A model generated the notes under the pieces. That model was given only the letters and a program-made list of their open reading frames with translations, made no database searches and was not told the DNA's origin. Position numbers and translations under genes: made by a program. Positions 17,226 through 26,033 of a stretch of 64,000 nucleotides of DNA are shown one piece after another; the stretch's first letter is position 1; the number at the start of each line of letters is the position of its first letter. Source of the stretch: Terrabacter tumescens (GTDB lineage Bacteria; Actinomycetota; Actinomycetes; Actinomycetales; Dermatophilaceae); assembly GCF_014646815.1 (NCBI RefSeq), contig NZ_BMNZ01000007.1, positions 62,001-126,000 of the forward strand, in the 5' to 3' direction.

Positions 17226-18869
17226 TCACCCGGCCCCCGACGCTCCGGGCGAGGCGGGCACTTGCCAGACCCTGAAGTCCGGCGTGTCGAGGACGAGCTG
17301 CAGACCGTCGTGCGTCGCGGGCAGCACGCCCGGGGTGCCCCGCCACTCGAGCACCACCTCGATGCCGGCCGCTCGCAGTGCGACGGGGTCGAGCCGGCCC
17401 GCCTGCCACCCGGCGGCGGTCGGCGGCTCCGTCGGACCGACCACGATCGGCCTCCCGTCGCGCTCGACGAGCAGGGAGCGTGACCGCGTCACCTCGCCAC
17501 GCAGGGCCAGCGGCGCCGTGTCGAGGAACGGCACGCTCCTGGCCCACCCGACCTGCCTCATCGGCTGCCAGGGCAGCAGCAGGGCGTGCCGCTCGCCGAC
17601 GGTGTCGACCACGCGTGCCCAACCCGCCGGGTACGACACGGGCTGGTATGCCGCGTGGAGCAGTCGCGGGGCGTCCGGCACCGTGAGCACCGCGACCGCC
17701 AGGCCGACGACGGCGAGGGACCCGCTGACGACCCGCCCCGCCGGACCGCCGGACCCCGTTGGCGAACCGAGTGAACTGAGTGAACCCGGCGACACGCTCG
17801 CGTGCCGCAGACGAGCCGCCACCGCGTCCAGGCCGATCGGCGCGAGGACGGCGAGAGCGATCGCGGAGACACCGACGAGCCGATGCGTGTCCCGGAACAG
17901 GCCGAGACCGGGGACGACCTGTGCGGCGCCGCTCACGGCGAGACCCGGGCCGGTCCCGGCGAGAAGCGCGACCGCGAGCGGCGCCAGCAGCGCCGCCGCG
18001 GCCAGGCCCCGCAGCCGGCGCAGCCCCACCACCCCGATGGCGGCGAGGACGAGGACGACGACCGTGGCCGTCGACGGCAGGACCCCGCCACGTGAGGCCG
18101 GCGTGGCTGCCTGCGACCACACTCCCCCGCCGCCCAGCACGTCGAGGATCCCGGCGAGACCGGGCGCCCGGACGGCGAACGCAGCAGCACCGGCCTCCTG
18201 GCCGACCTCGGTCCGTCCGACGGCCGCGGCGACGAGCCACGGTGCGCACCAAGCGATCCCGACTGCGAGCACGGTCAGCACCTCACGCCGTGCGGCACGC
18301 CGGACGAGCACCCCGGCGACGACGGCTGCCGAGGCGGCGAGGGCGCCGCCGAAGGGAGTCAGCGCCGCGGGCAGCGCCGCCACGACGGTCAGTCCGAGGT
18401 AGCGCCGCCGGGGCCGGACGTCACGGGCGATGACGACGAGCCAGCCGAGACAGCTCACGGCGAGCAGGGTCGGGGGCTGGCCCACGAGCAGCCGCTCGAC
18501 CGCGTACGGGGACCACGTGGCGAGTGCCGCGCCCACCGCCGTGACGGCGGGGCCTCGTCGCCGCAGCAGGAGCGTGACACCGGTCCCGGCCAGCACGAGG
18601 GTCGCCAGCAGCATGACCTGCTGCTGCACGCCCGAGGGGATCACGGGGTCGAGCAGCGCGGTGACGAGGTCGAGTGGGACGGCGCGCGGCGCGGAGCCGT
18701 CGACGCCGAGCGTGCGGGCCGTGACCGACGGGTCCGGCACGGTGACGAAGTCGCGGTAGAGCAGCTCCCCGCGGCCGAGGGCGGGCCACAGCAGCACGGC
18801 AGTCAGCGCGAGCGTGACGAACGTCCCTGCGCCAACCGCGAGCGCGTCACGGCGCCGGGCTGGCATCAT
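17226..18869 (-). CDS. Polytopic membrane protein of the glycan cluster, GT-C-like
   Basis: A 547-residue protein with an N-terminal membrane segment, a loop with ELLYRDFVTVPDPSV, and about ten further membrane segments to residue 400 or so, followed by a soluble C-terminal domain. The architecture resembles the N-terminal region of AftD-like or other GT-C proteins, but no catalytic motif is certain. Two ATGs lie in tandem (18869 and 18866) without a clear ribosome binding site. The start codon is only 10 bp from that of the divergent flippase gene. It is probably the first gene of the DUF2613-GT4-methyltransferase-AftD unit. Confidence 0.7.
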   Translation of the reverse strand: MMPARRRDALAVGAGTFVTLALTAVLLWPALGRGELLYRDFVTVPDPSVTARTLGVDGSAPRAVPLDLVTALLDPVIPSGVQQQVMLLATLVLAGTGVTLLLRRRGPAVTAVGAALATWSPYAVERLLVGQPPTLLAVSCLGWLVVIARDVRPRRRYLGLTVVAALPAALTPFGGALAASAAVVAGVLVRRAARREVLTVLAVGIAWCAPWLVAAAVGRTEVGQEAGAAAFAVRAPGLAGILDVLGGGGVWSQAATPASRGGVLPSTATVVVLVLAAIGVVGLRRLRGLAAAALLAPLAVALLAGTGPGLAVSGAAQVVPGLGLFRDTHRLVGVSAIALAVLAPIGLDAVAARLRHASVSPGSLSSLGSPTGSGGPAGRVVSGSLAVVGLAVAVLTVPDAPRLLHAAYQPVSYPAGWARVVDTVGERHALLLPWQPMRQVGWARSVPFLDTAPLALRGEVTRSRSLLVERDGRPIVVGPTEPPTAAGWQAGRLDPVALRAAGIEVVLEWRGTPGVLPATHDGLQLVLDTPDFRVWQVPASPGASGAG

Positions 18870-18879
18870 GCACGGCACT

Positions 18880-20367
18880 ATGGCACATCGCGAGGACGCA
18901 CCTGCCGACCGGCGGCGCGACGCCGGTCCGGCCCACGGGCCCGAGTCTCCCGCCAGACAGGTGGCGCACGAGGGCCCCGCGGTGGGCCGGCGCACGGGCG
19001 GACCCGGCGCCCGATCGGGCGGGGTCCTGCTCGCCGGGACGCTCGCGTCCAACCTGCTGTCGTATGCGTTCTTCGTCGTCCTGAGCCGCAGCCTCGACGC
19101 CGGTCGGCTCGGTGCCGTCGGCTCGATCGTCAACCTCTCGGTGCTCGCCGGGGTGCCGGCCCTGGGACTCCAGCTCGTCGGCGCGCGACTCGTGTCGCAC
19201 GCGGGGACCGGTCGGGCCCGCACGGTCGCGAGCGGCGTCCTGCGCTTCTCGACCCGCCTCGGGCTCGGCGTGGCCGCGCTCCTCGCAGCGGCCTCCCCCG
19301 CTGTTGCCCACCTGCTCGACCTGGACGTCGCCCTGGTGCTGACGCTGGCCGCCACCATGGTGCCGATCACGGTCACGTTCGCCTGCCAGGGACTGCTCCA
19401 GGGCGCCGAGCGATTCGCCGGCCTCGCGCTGGTGCTCGGCGCATCCGGGGTCGCGAAGTTCCTTGCGGCGTGGGGCTCCTCGTGGTTCGGCGGCGACGTG
19501 GCCGCGGTCGTGGTCCTCTTCGGGCTGGGCTGGGTGGCCGTGGCCGCCCTCGGTCTCGCCGTCGTGCGTCGTGGGCTCGGACGACCCGACACCGCAGCCC
19601 CGTCCTCCTCCTCCTCTTCCGATGCTGCCGCCGGTCCGGCGGCTGAGACCTCGCTCCCCGACCACCGCGCAGCGGTCGGCCACCTCGGCCGCCTGGTCGC
19701 CGCCGCGGTCGTCCCGACGTCGGGGCTGCTCTTCCTCTCGTCCGTCGACGTGCTGCTCGCCCGGATCCACCTCGACGCCGACGCGTCTGGCGCCTACACC
19801 GTCGGCGCGCTCTTCGAGAAGGCCGCGTTCTGGGGCCTCAGCTTCCTCGCGACGCTCTTCTACCCCGCCATGGCCCGCGTCGCCGACCGACGCGGCGCCA
19901 TCCTGCGCGCGCTCACGATCACGGCGGGCGCCGGCGTGCTCGGCGTTGCCGTCGCCGTCCTGCTCGGCGGCCCGCTCGTCGCGCTCGTCGGGGGGCCGGC
20001 CTACTCCGCGCTGGCCCCGCTGGTCTGGCGCTTCACGCTCCTGGGTGTCTGCCTGGCCCTCGTACAGGTCATCGCCTACGCCGGCCTGGCCGCCGCCTCA
20101 CACCGGATGGGGGTCGCGATGTGGGTGGCGGGCGGACTCGCCGTCGCCGTGACCTCCCTGAACCACGGCGACGTCGCCGCCGTCGTCGACGGGATGCTCG
20201 TCGTCGCCGCCGCGCTCGTCGTCGTCGGCGCCGTCATCGAGTGGCGGTGGATCAGGGTGTCGCCACGTGACCTTCCCCGCGACGACGCCAGATACACCGA
20301 CGTCGACACCGACGCCGGCGACCTCAGTGCGCGGCGTCGTGCCAGGAGTGTCCGACACCGACGTTGA
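18880..20367 (+). CDS. Oligosaccharide flippase family protein (MATE/Wzx-like)
   Basis: A 495-residue integral membrane protein with about 12-14 predicted segments beginning with GGVLLAGTLASNLLSYAFFV after a hydrophilic N-terminus of about 45 residues. Paired Arg/Gly loops and the segment order resemble polysaccharide-biosynthesis flippases that move lipid-linked sugars across the membrane. A low-complexity Ser/Ala insert lies near residue 245. The ATG at 18880 is uncertain because it leaves 10 bp to the divergent gene; in-frame GTGs near 18960 would shorten it. The 3' end overlaps polA by 44 bp convergently. It probably exports the glycan built by the neighbouring genes. Confidence 0.78.
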   Translation: MAHREDAPADRRRDAGPAHGPESPARQVAHEGPAVGRRTGGPGARSGGVLLAGTLASNLLSYAFFVVLSRSLDAGRLGAVGSIVNLSVLAGVPALGLQLVGARLVSHAGTGRARTVASGVLRFSTRLGLGVAALLAAASPAVAHLLDLDVALVLTLAATMVPITVTFACQGLLQGAERFAGLALVLGASGVAKFLAAWGSSWFGGDVAAVVVLFGLGWVAVAALGLAVVRRGLGRPDTAAPSSSSSSDAAAGPAAETSLPDHRAAVGHLGRLVAAAVVPTSGLLFLSSVDVLLARIHLDADASGAYTVGALFEKAAFWGLSFLATLFYPAMARVADRRGAILRALTITAGAGVLGVAVAVLLGGPLVALVGGPAYSALAPLVWRFTLLGVCLALVQVIAYAGLAAASHRMGVAMWVAGGLAVAVTSLNHGDVAAVVDGMLVVAAALVVVGAVIEWRWIRVSPRDLPRDDARYTDVDTDAGDLSARRRARSVRHRR

Positions 20368-22999
20368 TGTCGAGCGGGACGTCGAGCTCGGCGGCGTGGC
20401 CCATCTCGTGGCGCACGAGCTTCTCGACGTCATCACGCTCGCCGGCCGCGACCTCGAGGACGAGCTCGTCGTGGACCTGGAGCAGGATGCGAGAAGCGGC
20501 GCCTGCGTCGGTCAGCGCCCGGTCGACACCGATCATCGCGACCTTCATGATGTCGGCGGCCGAGCCCTGGATGGGGGCGTTGAGCGCCATGCGCTCGGCC
20601 ATCTCGCGGCGCTGGCGGTTGTCCGAGGTCAGGTCGGGCAGGTAGCGGCGGCGCCCGAACATCGTTGCGGTGTAGCCGGTGCCGCGCGCCTCGGCGACGA
20701 CCTCCTTGAGGTAGTCGCTGACGCCGCCGAAGCGCTCGAAGTAGCCCTCCATGAGGCCGCGGGCCTCCTCGGTGCTGATCGTCAGCTGCTTGGACAGGCC
20801 GAACGCGGACAGGCCGTAGGCGAGGCCGTAGGACATGGCCTTGACCTTCGAGCGCATGGCGGCCGTGACGTCGTCGGGCTCGACGCCGAACACCTTGGAG
20901 CCGACGTACTTGTGGAGGTCCTCACCGGTGCGGAAGGCCTCGATGAGCCCCTCGTCGCCGGACAGGTGGGCCATGACCCGCATCTCGATCTGGGAGTAGT
21001 CGGCGGACATCAGCGCGTCGAAGCCGTCGCCCACGACGAAGAGCTCGCGGATGCGGCGCCCCTCCTCGGTGCGGATCGGGACGTTCTGCAGGTTGGGCTC
21101 GGTGGAGCTGAGCCGGCCCGTCGCTGCGATCGTCTGCAGGTAGGTCGTGTGGATGCGGCCGTCGTCGGCCACCGACTTCTGCAGCCCCTCGACGGTGACG
21201 CGCAGGCGTGCGGCGTCCCGGTGGCGCAGGAGCGCCTCGAGGAACGGGTGCCCGGTCTTGGTGAAGAGGTCGTTGAGCGCGTCGGCGTCGGTGGTCCAGC
21301 CGGTCTTGGTCTTCTTCGTCTTCGGCATCGCGAGCGTGCCGAAGAGGACCTCCTGCAGCTGCTTGGGCGAGCCGAGGTTGATCTTCTCGCCGCCGATGGC
21401 GTCCCAGGCGTCCTGCTGGGCCTGTGCGACCTTGGCGGCGAAGTCCTTCTCGAGGTCGTCGAGGCCGTCGACGTCGACGGCGATCCCGGTGCGCTCCATC
21501 CGCGCCAGCACGTCGACGAGCGGCAGCTCGACCTCGGCGAGGAGCTGCTCGCCCCCCGTGGAGATCACCTGCTCGTCGAGCACGGCAGCGAGGTCGCGCA
21601 CAGCGGTCGCGCGCACCATCTCCTTCTGGGCGGCCTGCTCGTCGGCGTCGCCGCCGAAGTCGAGCATGCCCTGGCCGTCGCTCGGCGCCGACCCGCTGAG
21701 CTCACGGTGCAGGTTGCGCAGCACGAGGTCGTCGAGGTGGTAGGTGCGCTGGTCGGGCTTGACGAGGTATGCCGCGAGCTGGGTGTCGCTCGTCAGGCCG
21801 GCGAGCGACCAGCCTCGCGCGGCCAGCGCCTCGATCGGCCCCTTGGCGTCGTGCATGGCCTTGGGGCGTGCTGCGTCCTCGATCCAGGCGCCCAGGGCGG
21901 CCTCGCCCTCGGGCGTCAGGGTCTGCAGGTCGATCCACGCCGCGCTGCCGTCGGCGGCCGCCACGGCCACGCCACTGGCGTCACCCGTGCCTCGCGCCCA
22001 GGTGCCGGTGACGGACAGGCCGGACCGGTGGTCGGTGGCGAGGTGCTCTGCCACCCAGGCCGCCACGGCCTCGGGCGCCAGCACCGCACCGTCGATGTCG
22101 AAGCCCTCCTCGGCCTCCGGGGCCGCCGCCTCGACGGTGGCGAAGAGCCGGTCGCGCAGGACGCGGAACTCGAGGCCGTCGAAGACCGTGTGGACCTCCT
22201 CACGGCTCCACTGGGTGCGCTGGAGGTCCTCGACCTCGACGCCGACGGGGCTGTCCTTGACGAGCTGGTTGAGGCGACGGTTGCGCAGCACCTGGTCGAG
22301 GTGGTCGCGCAGCGACTGGCCCGCCTTGCCGGGGATCTTGTCGATGCTGGCGACGATGCCGTCGAGGTCGCCGTACTGGGTGATCCACTTCGCGGCGGTC
22401 TTGGGGCCGACGCCGGGCACACCCGGGAGGTTGTCGGAGCTCTCCCCCACCATCGCCGCGAGGTCGCTGTAGCGGGTCGGGGGGACGCCGTACTTGTCCT
22501 GGACCTCGCTGGGACCCATCCGCCACACCTCCGAGACGCCGCGGACCGGGTAGAGGATCGTCACCTTGTCGGACACGAGCTGGAAGGTGTCGCGGTCGCC
22601 GGAGCAGATGAGGACGTCGATGCCCTTGGCCTCGGCCTGCGTCGCGAACGTCGCGATGATGTCGTCGGCCTCGTAGCCGTCGAGCTCGACGAACCTGATG
22701 CGCAGCGCGTCGAGGATCTCCTTGACGAGCGGGATCTGTCCCTGGAACTCGTCGGGCGTGCGGGCGCGGCCCGCCTTGTACTCGGAGTACTCCTCGGTGC
22801 GGAACGACTGGCGGGCCTTGTCGAAGGCCACGACGACGTGCGTCGGCTCCTCGTCGCGCAGCATGTTGATGAGCATCGAGGTGAAGCCGTAGACGGCGTT
22901 GGTGTGCTGCCCGGTGCTCGTCGAGAAGTTCTCGGCGGGGAGCGCGAAGAACGCGCGATAGGCCAGCGAGTGTCCGTCGAGGAGGAGAAGTCGGCTCAC
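20324..22999 (-). CDS. polA: DNA polymerase I
   Basis: An 891-residue repair and replication polymerase. Residues 1-290 form the 5' nuclease (LLLDGHSLAYRAFFALP, DGYEADDIIATFA, GVPGVGPKTAAKW). Residues about 300-480 keep the shape of a 3'-5' exonuclease but lack the acidic DxE metal residues, so proofreading is probably absent. The polymerase domain follows, with ATGRLSSTEPNLQNVPIRT, motif A DYSQIEMRVMAHLSGD, the O-helix KAMSYGLAYG and motif C LLQVHDELVLE. The O-helix has Tyr where E. coli has Phe762, as in mycobacterial Pol I. The start is GTG at 22999 with AGGG upstream. Confidence 0.97.
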   Translation of the reverse strand: MSRLLLLDGHSLAYRAFFALPAENFSTSTGQHTNAVYGFTSMLINMLRDEEPTHVVVAFDKARQSFRTEEYSEYKAGRARTPDEFQGQIPLVKEILDALRIRFVELDGYEADDIIATFATQAEAKGIDVLICSGDRDTFQLVSDKVTILYPVRGVSEVWRMGPSEVQDKYGVPPTRYSDLAAMVGESSDNLPGVPGVGPKTAAKWITQYGDLDGIVASIDKIPGKAGQSLRDHLDQVLRNRRLNQLVKDSPVGVEVEDLQRTQWSREEVHTVFDGLEFRVLRDRLFATVEAAAPEAEEGFDIDGAVLAPEAVAAWVAEHLATDHRSGLSVTGTWARGTGDASGVAVAAADGSAAWIDLQTLTPEGEAALGAWIEDAARPKAMHDAKGPIEALAARGWSLAGLTSDTQLAAYLVKPDQRTYHLDDLVLRNLHRELSGSAPSDGQGMLDFGGDADEQAAQKEMVRATAVRDLAAVLDEQVISTGGEQLLAEVELPLVDVLARMERTGIAVDVDGLDDLEKDFAAKVAQAQQDAWDAIGGEKINLGSPKQLQEVLFGTLAMPKTKKTKTGWTTDADALNDLFTKTGHPFLEALLRHRDAARLRVTVEGLQKSVADDGRIHTTYLQTIAATGRLSSTEPNLQNVPIRTEEGRRIRELFVVGDGFDALMSADYSQIEMRVMAHLSGDEGLIEAFRTGEDLHKYVGSKVFGVEPDDVTAAMRSKVKAMSYGLAYGLSAFGLSKQLTISTEEARGLMEGYFERFGGVSDYLKEVVAEARGTGYTATMFGRRRYLPDLTSDNRQRREMAERMALNAPIQGSAADIMKVAMIGVDRALTDAGAASRILLQVHDELVLEVAAGERDDVEKLVRHEMGHAAELDVPLDINVGVGHSWHDAAH

Positions 23000-23128
23000 A
23001 CGGCAACCCTAGTGGCGCCCACCGACGCCGCACGCACTCGTGCCCTCGCCGGAGAACGGACCCGGCCAGGCGGGTGGTCGGGGGTGCACGGGGGCGGAGC
23101 CCCCGTGGGCCGGCATACGATCGCGGGC

Positions 23129-23575
23129 ATGACTGACTCCCCCACGACGTCGGCGCAGCCGGCCGGCCAGACCCTCGATGACATGCGTTCAATGGCCGAG
23201 GGCACGCTGCTCGAGCGCATGCAGATCGAGATGACGGAGGTCTCGCCCGAGCGGCTCGTGGCGACGATGCCGGTCGCGGGCAACACCCAGCCCTACGGCC
23301 TGCTCCACGGCGGAGCCAGCGTCGTGCTCGCCGAGACCCTGGGCTCGATCGGCGCGCAGATCCACGCGGGACCGGGTCGCGTGGCCGTCGGCCTCGACAT
23401 CAACGCCACCCACCACCGTGCCGCCCGGACCGGGGTCGTCACCGGCACGGCGACGCTGCTCAGCGCCGGGCGCACCCTGGTCAGCTACGACGTCGTCGTC
23501 ACCGACGAGGACGGTCGGCGGGTCTGCACGTCGCGGATCACCTGCCTGCTCCGCGACGCCGCCCCCGGGGCCTGA
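23129..23575 (+). CDS. Hotdog-fold acyl-CoA thioesterase (PaaI family)
   Basis: A 148-residue thioesterase of the PaaI/YdiI type that hydrolyses aryl- or acyl-CoA. The signature NTQPYGLLHGGASVVLAETLGSIGA contains the HGG loop and the catalytic Glu. The later VGLDINATHHRAAR is also typical. The ATG at 23129 is 10 nt after a GTATGCCG octamer in the polA-thioesterase intergenic gap and lacks a strong ribosome binding site. In other actinobacteria such genes sit beside polA too, so the linkage is ordinary. Confidence 0.9.
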   Translation: MTDSPTTSAQPAGQTLDDMRSMAEGTLLERMQIEMTEVSPERLVATMPVAGNTQPYGLLHGGASVVLAETLGSIGAQIHAGPGRVAVGLDINATHHRAARTGVVTGTATLLSAGRTLVSYDVVVTDEDGRRVCTSRITCLLRDAAPGA

Positions 23576-23604
23576 GGGCCCCGCGGGCCCCATGAGGTCC
23601 GGCC

Positions 23605-24186
23605 TCAGCCGGCGATCTTCGGGTCGTGGCGGGGACGGCGCGCCCGGAGGTCGCGCCGGCGCTGGAGCAGGTCGAGCGACACCCGCTGGGGACGTGGCTC
23701 GCCCGCGAGCTTGCGCTGGAGGGTCGCGGCGGACGCCACCCTCCGGACGGTCTCGGGGGCGAAGCCGAGACGGGCGAAGAAGCGGTTCGCGTCGCGGTCA
23801 CCCGCGGGAACCGCACTGGCGAGGTGCTCGCAGCCCTGACGGTCGGCGTAGCGGCTCGCCGCGGCGAGCAGCGAGCGGCCGATGCCCTGGCGGCGGAAGT
23901 CGGGGTGCACGAAGAGCATGTCGATCGACACGCACGGGGAGTCGACGAGCAGGCTCCTGGTCGAGTCAGCCAGGACGACGTACCCCGCCGGCCGGCCGTC
24001 TGTGAAGGCGATGAAGGCGCAGATGTCATTGCGCTGCAGGGCATTTCGCAGGGTGCCGTCGAGCGCGAGTCGCTGGGCCGCCTCCGGAGTGGTGCCCCCC
24101 TCGATCCGGTGCGTGATCCACAGCTCGATGAACTGCGAGTGCAGGCTCTCGTCCACGCGCTGCACCGAGACCACTGCTCGACCCAT
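23605..24186 (-). CDS. GNAT-family N-acetyltransferase
   Basis: A 193-residue acetyltransferase. The acetyl-CoA-binding motif A is RRQGIGRSLLAAASRYA, preceded by the strand VSIDMLFVHPDF and followed by ANRFFARLGFAPE. The C-terminal 35 residues are very basic. Two ATGs in tandem (24189, 24186) follow AGGAGGA; the second has the better spacing and was chosen. Substrate is unknown. Confidence 0.85.
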   Translation of the reverse strand: MGRAVVSVQRVDESLHSQFIELWITHRIEGGTTPEAAQRLALDGTLRNALQRNDICAFIAFTDGRPAGYVVLADSTRSLLVDSPCVSIDMLFVHPDFRRQGIGRSLLAAASRYADRQGCEHLASAVPAGDRDANRFFARLGFAPETVRRVASAATLQRKLAGEPRPQRVSLDLLQRRRDLRARRPRHDPKIAG

Positions 24187-24274
24187 CATTCCTCCTGTCC
24201 CAGCCCCGAGGCCACCCGGCAGACACTACGACCAACGGCGACTCGACGGAAGAGAACCGCAGCGATCGCTACGA

Positions 24275-24316
24275 CGAAGCGGGGTGTCACGACCGATGTC
24301 GTGGCACCCCGCTTCG
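24275..24316 (-). terminator. Terminator of the liv operon
   Basis: A long hairpin: CGAAGCGGGGTG and CACGAC pair with GTCGTG and CACCCCGCTTCG around a CGAT loop, with one T:G mismatch. It lies 40 nt beyond the livF stop and probably also insulates the GNAT gene. Confidence 0.85.
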
Positions 24317-24355
24317 GATTCCGAAGGGCGCGTGGCTCCGTCGGAGATGACCCTC

Positions 24356-25075
24356 CTAGACGTCGCCGCCGAGGTAGGCGGCCTTGACGGCCGGGTCGTC
24401 GGCGAGAGCCTTTCCCGTGCCCTCACGGACGATCTCGCCCGTCTCGAGGATGTAGGCGCGGTGCGACCGCTTGAGCGCCTGCGCGGCGTTCTGCTCGACG
24501 AGCAGCACGGTGGTGCCCTGGCTGTTGATCTCCGTCACGATGTCGAAGATCTGCTGGATCAGCTTGGGCGCCAGACCCATCGACGGCTCGTCGAGCAGCA
24601 GCAGCTTGGGCTTGGCCATGAGCGCCCGGCCCATGGCCAGCATCTGCTGCTCGCCGCCCGACATCGAGCCGGCTGCCTGGTTGCTGCGCTCCTTCAGGCG
24701 CGGGAAGAGCTCGAAGACGCGCTCCAGGTCGTCCTTGACGGCCTTGGTCTTGCGGTCCGGGCGCGCGTACGTGCCCATCTCGAGGTTCTCCATCACCGTC
24801 ATGCCGACGAAGCACCCGCGGCCCTCGGGCGACTGCGAGATGCCGAGCACCGGCCGCTCGTGCGACGGCAGGTGCGTGATGTCCTTGCCGTTGAAGGTGA
24901 CCGTGCCGGCGCGCACGGGACGCAGCCCGGACACGGTCTTCATCGTCGTCGTCTTGCCGGCACCGTTGGCCCCGATGAGGGTGACGATCTCACCCTCGTC
25001 GACCGTGAAGCTGATGTCGCGGATGGCCTCGATGCGTCCGTAGTTGACGCACAGGCCCTTGACCTCAAGAAGCAT
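24356..25075 (-). CDS. livF: Branched-chain amino-acid ABC transporter ATP-binding protein LivF
   Basis: A 239-residue ATPase of a LIV-type importer. Walker A is GANGAGKTT near residue 36, the Q-loop lies in ISQSPEGRG, the signature is MSGGEQQML and Walker B is LLLLDEPSMGLAP. LLVEQNAAQAL is the typical LivF H-loop region. The start at MLLEVKGL (25075) gives the usual length; an ATG at 25084 or a TTG at 25087 is possible. It overlaps the livG end by about 11 bp, so translation is coupled. Confidence 0.95.
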   Translation of the reverse strand: MLLEVKGLCVNYGRIEAIRDISFTVDEGEIVTLIGANGAGKTTTMKTVSGLRPVRAGTVTFNGKDITHLPSHERPVLGISQSPEGRGCFVGMTVMENLEMGTYARPDRKTKAVKDDLERVFELFPRLKERSNQAAGSMSGGEQQMLAMGRALMAKPKLLLLDEPSMGLAPKLIQQIFDIVTEINSQGTTVLLVEQNAAQALKRSHRAYILETGEIVREGTGKALADDPAVKAAYLGGDV

Positions 25076-26033
25076 CTTCCTCATCAACTCCCAGGTAGGC
25101 GGCGATGACCGCCGGGTTGTCGCGGATCTCGGCCGGCGAGCCCTCGGCGATCTTGCGGCCGAACTCGAGCACGACGATCCGGTCGGTGACGCCCATGACG
25201 AGCTTCATGTCGTGCTCGATGAGCAGGACGGTGTAGCCCTGGTCGCGGATGGTGCGGATCAGCTCCATCAGCTTGGCCTTCTCGGCCGGGTTGAAGCCGG
25301 CAGCCGGCTCGTCGAGGCAGAGCAGCTGGGGGCTCGTGGCCAGGGCACGCGCGATCTCGAGACGGCGCTGGTCGCCGTACGGGAGATTGCGCGCGAGCTC
25401 GTCGGCCTTGCCGTCGAGCCCCATGAACGTCAGCAGCTCCATCGCGCGGGCGTAGCCCTGCGACTCCTCCTTGCGGTGCTTCGGCAGGCGGAACATCGCC
25501 GAGACGACGCCCGTCGTGTGGTGCGCGTCGACCCCGACGAGGACGTTCTCGAGGGCCGTCATGTTGGCGAAGAGCCGGATGTTCTGGAACGTGCGCGCGA
25601 TGCCCAGCTTGGTGATCTGGAACTTCTTGCGCTTGCCGAGCGGCTTGCCGAGGTAGCGCACGGCACCGGAGGTGGGCTGGTAGACGCCGGTCATGACGTT
25701 GAAGCACGTCGTCTTGCCGGCGCCGTTGGGCCCGATGAGGCCGAGGATCTCGCCCTTGTTGATGTGGAAGCTCACCTCGTTGAGGGCCACGACACCGCCG
25801 AAGCGGAGCGTGACCTCGTCGACCTCGAGCAGGCGCTCCCCCTCGGACACGACGGGGACGCCGATGTCCTCCGGCGCGATGTCGACCCCGGGGTTGATCT
25901 CGGTGACCTCGTCGGCCGGGTCGGCGAGCCGGTGCTCACCGGCGCCCGCCGTGGTGGCCGGGGCCGCAGCCGGGCTCGCAGCAGGGGTCGTGGTCTCGTC
26001 GTCGCCCGTGGTGGGCTGGGTCGGCTCAGGCAC
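25065..26033 (-). CDS. livG: Branched-chain amino-acid ABC transporter ATP-binding protein LivG, N-terminally extended
   Basis: A 322-residue ATPase. The canonical domain begins at about residue 68 (LLEVDEVTLRFGGVVALNEV), with Walker A GPNGAGKTT, LivG-specific GIARTFQNIRLF, the signature-like LPYGDQRRLEIARAL and Walker B LLCLDEPAAGFNP. LIEHDMKLVMGV ends the switch region. The N-terminal 67 residues are low-complexity Pro/Thr/Ala followed by an acidic stretch, and make the protein clearly longer than the usual 255 or so. GTG at 26033 was chosen: GGAAGGAGAAG precedes it and it overlaps the livM stop by 8 bp. Confidence 0.93.
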   Translation of the reverse strand: MPEPTQPTTGDDETTTPAASPAAAPATTAGAGEHRLADPADEVTEINPGVDIAPEDIGVPVVSEGERLLEVDEVTLRFGGVVALNEVSFHINKGEILGLIGPNGAGKTTCFNVMTGVYQPTSGAVRYLGKPLGKRKKFQITKLGIARTFQNIRLFANMTALENVLVGVDAHHTTGVVSAMFRLPKHRKEESQGYARAMELLTFMGLDGKADELARNLPYGDQRRLEIARALATSPQLLCLDEPAAGFNPAEKAKLMELIRTIRDQGYTVLLIEHDMKLVMGVTDRIVVLEFGRKIAEGSPAEIRDNPAVIAAYLGVDEEDAS

